From: Verrucomicrobiia bacterium
GTDB taxonomy: Bacteria; Verrucomicrobiota; Verrucomicrobiia; Limisphaerales; UBA9464
Length of the DNA stretch: 64,000 nucleotides
Assembly: GCA_019634635.1 (NCBI GenBank)
Contig: JAHCBB010000006.1
Span: forward strand, 51,211 to 115,210
Direction of reading: 5' to 3'
Shown here: one piece after another, positions 61,419 through 64,000 of the stretch
Numbering within the stretch: the first letter of the stretch is position 1
How the letters are laid out: each line of letters starts with the position of its first letter
Notes under the pieces: model-generated
The model's database searches: none
What the model saw: only the letters and a program-made list of their open reading frames with translations
What the model was told of the DNA's origin: nothing
Position numbers and translations under genes: made by a program

Positions 61419-64000
61419 GCGACTCGCTTCATCGTGCTTCCGAAGTGCTGGTCGGCGTTCTGGCATCCGCCCTGACGGTCCTGCCGGTGCCCGCCGGTGT
61501 CGCTGCCGAGGCCGGGGAGGCGGTGTCCGGACACGCGTGGTGGGCATTTCAGCCCCTGAGTGAGGTCCAACCGCCGTGGGTCCCTCAGGTCCGGGGGCGA
61601 TCGGGGTCAACGGCCGTGGATGCCTTCCTCCTCGCCCGGTTGCGTGAGGTCGGTCTGGAGTTTTCTCCGGAGGCGGACCGGCGGACCCTGTTGCGCCGGG
61701 TGTCCATGGACCTGACCGGGCTGCCCCCGTCAGCGGAAGATGCGCAGGCGTTCCTTTCGGATGCGCTTCCCGATGCCTGGGAACGGCTTGTGGACCGGTT
61801 GCTGGCGCGTCCGGAGCACGGTGAGCGGTGGGCCCGTCACTGGCTGGATGTCGCCCGGTTCGCCGAGAGTTCCGGGTTTGAGCACGACTATGATCGTCCG
61901 GGCGCCCATCACTTCCGTGATTTTGTCGTCCAGGCGCTCAACGCCGACATGCCCTACGACCAGTTTGTCCGGTGGCAGTTGGCCGGGGACGAATTTGCCC
62001 CGGGGGAGGTGCAGGCCCTCATGGCGACCGGGTTCCTGGGGGCCGGCGTGTTTCCAACGCAGATCACGGCCAACGAGGTGGAGCGGACCCGTTACGACGC
62101 GATGGATGACATGCTGGCCACCACGGGAACCGCATTTCTCGGCCTCACCATCGGCTGCGCGCGGTGTCACGACCACAAGTACGATCCGATCTCCAGCCGG
62201 GACTACTACCGTCTGTTGTCCACCTTCACGACCACCGTGCGGAGCGAACTCGAGCTCGATCTGCATCCGGACGAGAACCGCGCCGTGCGCGAAGCGTTCG
62301 ACCGGATGCATGCGCCGCTGGTGGACGATCTGCACCGCTATGAAGCCGCAGAACTGCCCCGGCGCTTCGAAGCCTGGCTGAATGCCGGGGCACCGGTGCC
62401 GGATGGCCCGGTCTGGGACCTGCTGGATCCGGAGGTGTCTCGCTCCGACGCCGGCGCGACCTTTCAACGCCTGGAGGATGGTTCCCTGCTGGCCGCCGGA
62501 AGCAACGGGGACGCCGACGCCTACACCTTCGTCGCTGCGGTTCCTTCGCCCGTGATCCGGGGAGTGCGCCTGGAGGCGCTGGCGGATTCCAGCTTGCCGC
62601 ACGGCGGACCCGGTCGTGCCGACAACGGCAATATCGGCTTGAGCCGGATCCGGGTGTTCGTGACGTCCGGGGGGGATGCCACGCGGCGCGAGCTCCCGCT
62701 GGTCTCGGCGCGGGCGACGTTCGAACAGAACACGAACTCCCTGTCGGTGGCCTCCGCACTGGATGACGATCCGCGCACCGGCTGGGCGGTGGATCCGCGT
62801 TTCGGAACGAACCATGCGGCAATCTTTCTCCTCGGCGGGCCGCTGGAGGTTGCGCCTGGCGACCGACTGACGGTGCGACTGGAATTCGAGCTGAATGCGC
62901 GCCACAACATCGGCCGGGTGCGCCTCGCGGTGACGGCGTCCGACGCGTCGTCGTTCGAGGCTCCCGCCCGGCCGCCGTCGGTGACGGGCCTTTTGGAGGC
63001 GGTGCGCAAGGGGGCGGAGCTTTCCGCGGAGGGACGGGATACCCTGATGACATGGTGGCGAACCCAGGATGCCGGGTGGCGGACCCTGCACGAACGTGTG
63101 GAGTCCCATGCGCAGCGGAGGCCGGCACCGCGGCTCACCAAGGTGCTCGTCTGCGCCGAGGGGTATCCGGCAGTGCGCATGCATACACAGGGTGGTGATT
63201 TCCTGCCCGAGACGCATTTCCTGCTCCGGGGAAGTCCTGAGCAGAAGCGGGGTGTGGCGACCCCGGGGTTTCCCAGGGTGCTTCTTCGCGGCCCGGAGCT
63301 CGGGGATCGCTGGCAATGGCAGCCGGCCGGAGGGGAGCGGTTCTCCGGACGCCGTCGCACGCTGGCGGCATGGATGACCGACCTGGACGACGGTGCGGGG
63401 GCGTTGCTCGCGCGGGTCATCGTCAACCGGCTGTGGCAACACCATTTCGGCACGGGGATCGTGTCCACTCCGAATGACTTCGGCGTCCAGGGAGCCCGGC
63501 CTACCCACCCCGCGTTGCTGGACTGGCTTGCCGGGCAACTCGTTCGCGGAGGCTGGCGGCTGAAGCCCATTCACCGCCTGTTGGTCCTCAGTGATGCCTA
63601 CCGCCAGTCGTCGCATCCGGTCGCGACGGCGTTCGAAGCGGATCCCGAGAACCTCCTCATTTCACGTCGTGTGCCCCGGCGGATGGAGGCCGAAGTGGTC
63701 CGCGATTCCCTTTTGGCGGTTGGCGGCGAGCTGGACCTTCAGCGCTTTGGTCCGGGCAGCCTGAAAGTGGGCATTGGGCGCCGGAGCATTTATCTCACCA
63801 TCAAGCGGAGCCAGCTGATCCCAATGCTTCAGGCATTCGATGCGCCGGAACCGCTGGTCAGCCAGGCCATGCGCCCGACGACGACGGTGGCTCCGCAGGC
63901 GCTTTTTCTGATGAACAGTCCGGAGGTGCGGCGTTGGGCGGGCGCCTTGGCTGCACGGATCCGGGCGGATCCGGAATCGTCGCCGGGCGACTGGGTGACG
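61415..64000 (+). CDS. DUF1549-DUF1553 protein (PSD1 type), incomplete at the right edge
   Basis: The frame is open from ATG 61415 to the window end (862 codons), so the C-terminus is missing. A signal peptide ([20 protein letters not shown]) leads to DUF1549 ([36 protein letters not shown]) with one haem-type motif [13 protein letters not shown] at about residue 248. An inserted beta-rich region (about 330-500, with [20 protein letters not shown]) is followed by DUF1553 ([49 protein letters not shown]). Unlike the gene at 7037 it lacks the N-terminal PSCyt1 domain. Its start overlaps the acs stop by 4 bp. A DUF1501 partner may follow outside the window. Confidence 0.9.
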   Translation, partial: MSDSLHRASEVLVGVLASALTVLPVPAGVAAEAGEAVSGHAWWAFQPLSEVQPPWVPQVRGRSGSTAVDAFLLARLREVGLEFSPEADRRTLLRRVSMDLTGLPPSAEDAQAFLSDALPDAWERLVDRLLARPEHGERWARHWLDVARFAESSGFEHDYDRPGAHHFRDFVVQALNADMPYDQFVRWQLAGDEFAPGEVQALMATGFLGAGVFPTQITANEVERTRYDAMDDMLATTGTAFLGLTIGCARCHDHKYDPISSRDYYRLLSTFTTTVRSELELDLHPDENRAVREAFDRMHAPLVDDLHRYEAAELPRRFEAWLNAGAPVPDGPVWDLLDPEVSRSDAGATFQRLEDGSLLAAGSNGDADAYTFVAAVPSPVIRGVRLEALADSSLPHGGPGRADNGNIGLSRIRVFVTSGGDATRRELPLVSARATFEQNTNSLSVASALDDDPRTGWAVDPRFGTNHAAIFLLGGPLEVAPGDRLTVRLEFELNARHNIGRVRLAVTASDASSFEAPARPPSVTGLLEAVRKGAELSAEGRDTLMTWWRTQDAGWRTLHERVESHAQRRPAPRLTKVLVCAEGYPAVRMHTQGGDFLPETHFLLRGSPEQKRGVATPGFPRVLLRGPELGDRWQWQPAGGERFSGRRRTLAAWMTDLDDGAGALLARVIVNRLWQHHFGTGIVSTPNDFGVQGARPTHPALLDWLAGQLVRGGWRLKPIHRLLVLSDAYRQSSHPVATAFEADPENLLISRRVPRRMEAEVVRDSLLAVGGELDLQRFGPGSLKVGIGRRSIYLTIKRSQLIPMLQAFDAPEPLVSQAMRPTTTVAPQALFLMNSPEVRRWAGALAARIRADPESSPGDWVT

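Noticed and set aside
1..64000. CRISPR arrays, rRNA, prophage or integrative element
   Set aside because: No regularly spaced repeats, rRNA-like sequence, integrase or phage structural genes were seen; gene content is chromosomal.

Overview
The window is GC-rich, densely coding bacterial DNA that looks verrucomicrobial (PVC superphylum). The evidence is family content: two DUF1549/DUF1553 (PSD1-type) proteins, one paired with a Tat-exported DUF1501 protein; planctomycete-type cytochrome c domains; a CRTAC1 (ASPIC/UnbV) protein; exosortase-associated EpsI-domain proteins; and a eukaryote-type HisA. LpxD shows a lipid A-containing outer membrane. No rRNA, tRNA, CRISPR array, intact insertion sequence or prophage was seen. 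The assignment to phylum rests on recognised families, not on a database search.

Region by region: 1-3066 is the end of an exopolysaccharide (EPS) block, with an EpsI-domain C-terminus, a priming sugar-phosphate transferase and a UDP-glucuronate decarboxylase-like enzyme. 3149-5141 holds a BlaI-type repressor, a short M56 metalloprotease and a small orphan gene, followed by an IS630-type relic. 5574-10126 is a DUF1501/PSD1 pair on the minus strand. RuvB, a large secreted subtilase and a membrane-anchored MsrB-MsrA fusion run to 16064. 16337-21026 is the most unusual stretch: a membrane protein with a putative b-type cytochrome module, five CxxCH haem sites and a TPR tail, translationally coupled to an anchored CRTAC1 protein. 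21043-24169 carries coproheme decarboxylase, a degenerate receiver, eukaryote-type HisA and small unknowns. 24333-31016 has an FdhF/YdeP-type molybdoenzyme and an RND efflux adaptor-pump pair. 31107-40362 is mixed housekeeping: a sugar epimerase, LpxD, MnmA, a cytochrome-LRR protein, two multidomain universal stress proteins, a DUF2959 lipoprotein, a Nudix hydrolase and a GYF_2-cNMP protein.

40657-55229 is a second EPS block. One priming transferase is on the plus strand. Facing it, about fourteen minus-strand genes form a likely operon that starts with a GbsR/MarR-type regulator. They encode two GMD-type dehydratases, a UDP-glucuronate 4-epimerase, an EpsI-domain protein, a hydroxyacid dehydrogenase, a YhcH protein, a Gfo/Idh oxidoreductase, a Wzx-like flippase, an SGNH-type acyl-modifying protein, a DUF115 protein, an SDR, a WecG-type glycosyltransferase and a GDP-mannose 3,5-epimerase-like enzyme. 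With the 1-3066 block this predicts a surface or secreted polymer drawing on UDP-xylose, UDP-galacturonate and GDP-mannose-derived sugars, coupled to an exosortase system whose exosortase is probably just upstream of the window.

55463-64000 returns to core metabolism: XseB, Dxs, a sigma-70 family factor with a clear Shine-Dalgarno site and intrinsic terminator, acetyl-CoA synthetase, and a second PSD1 protein that overlaps acs by 4 bp and runs off the window.
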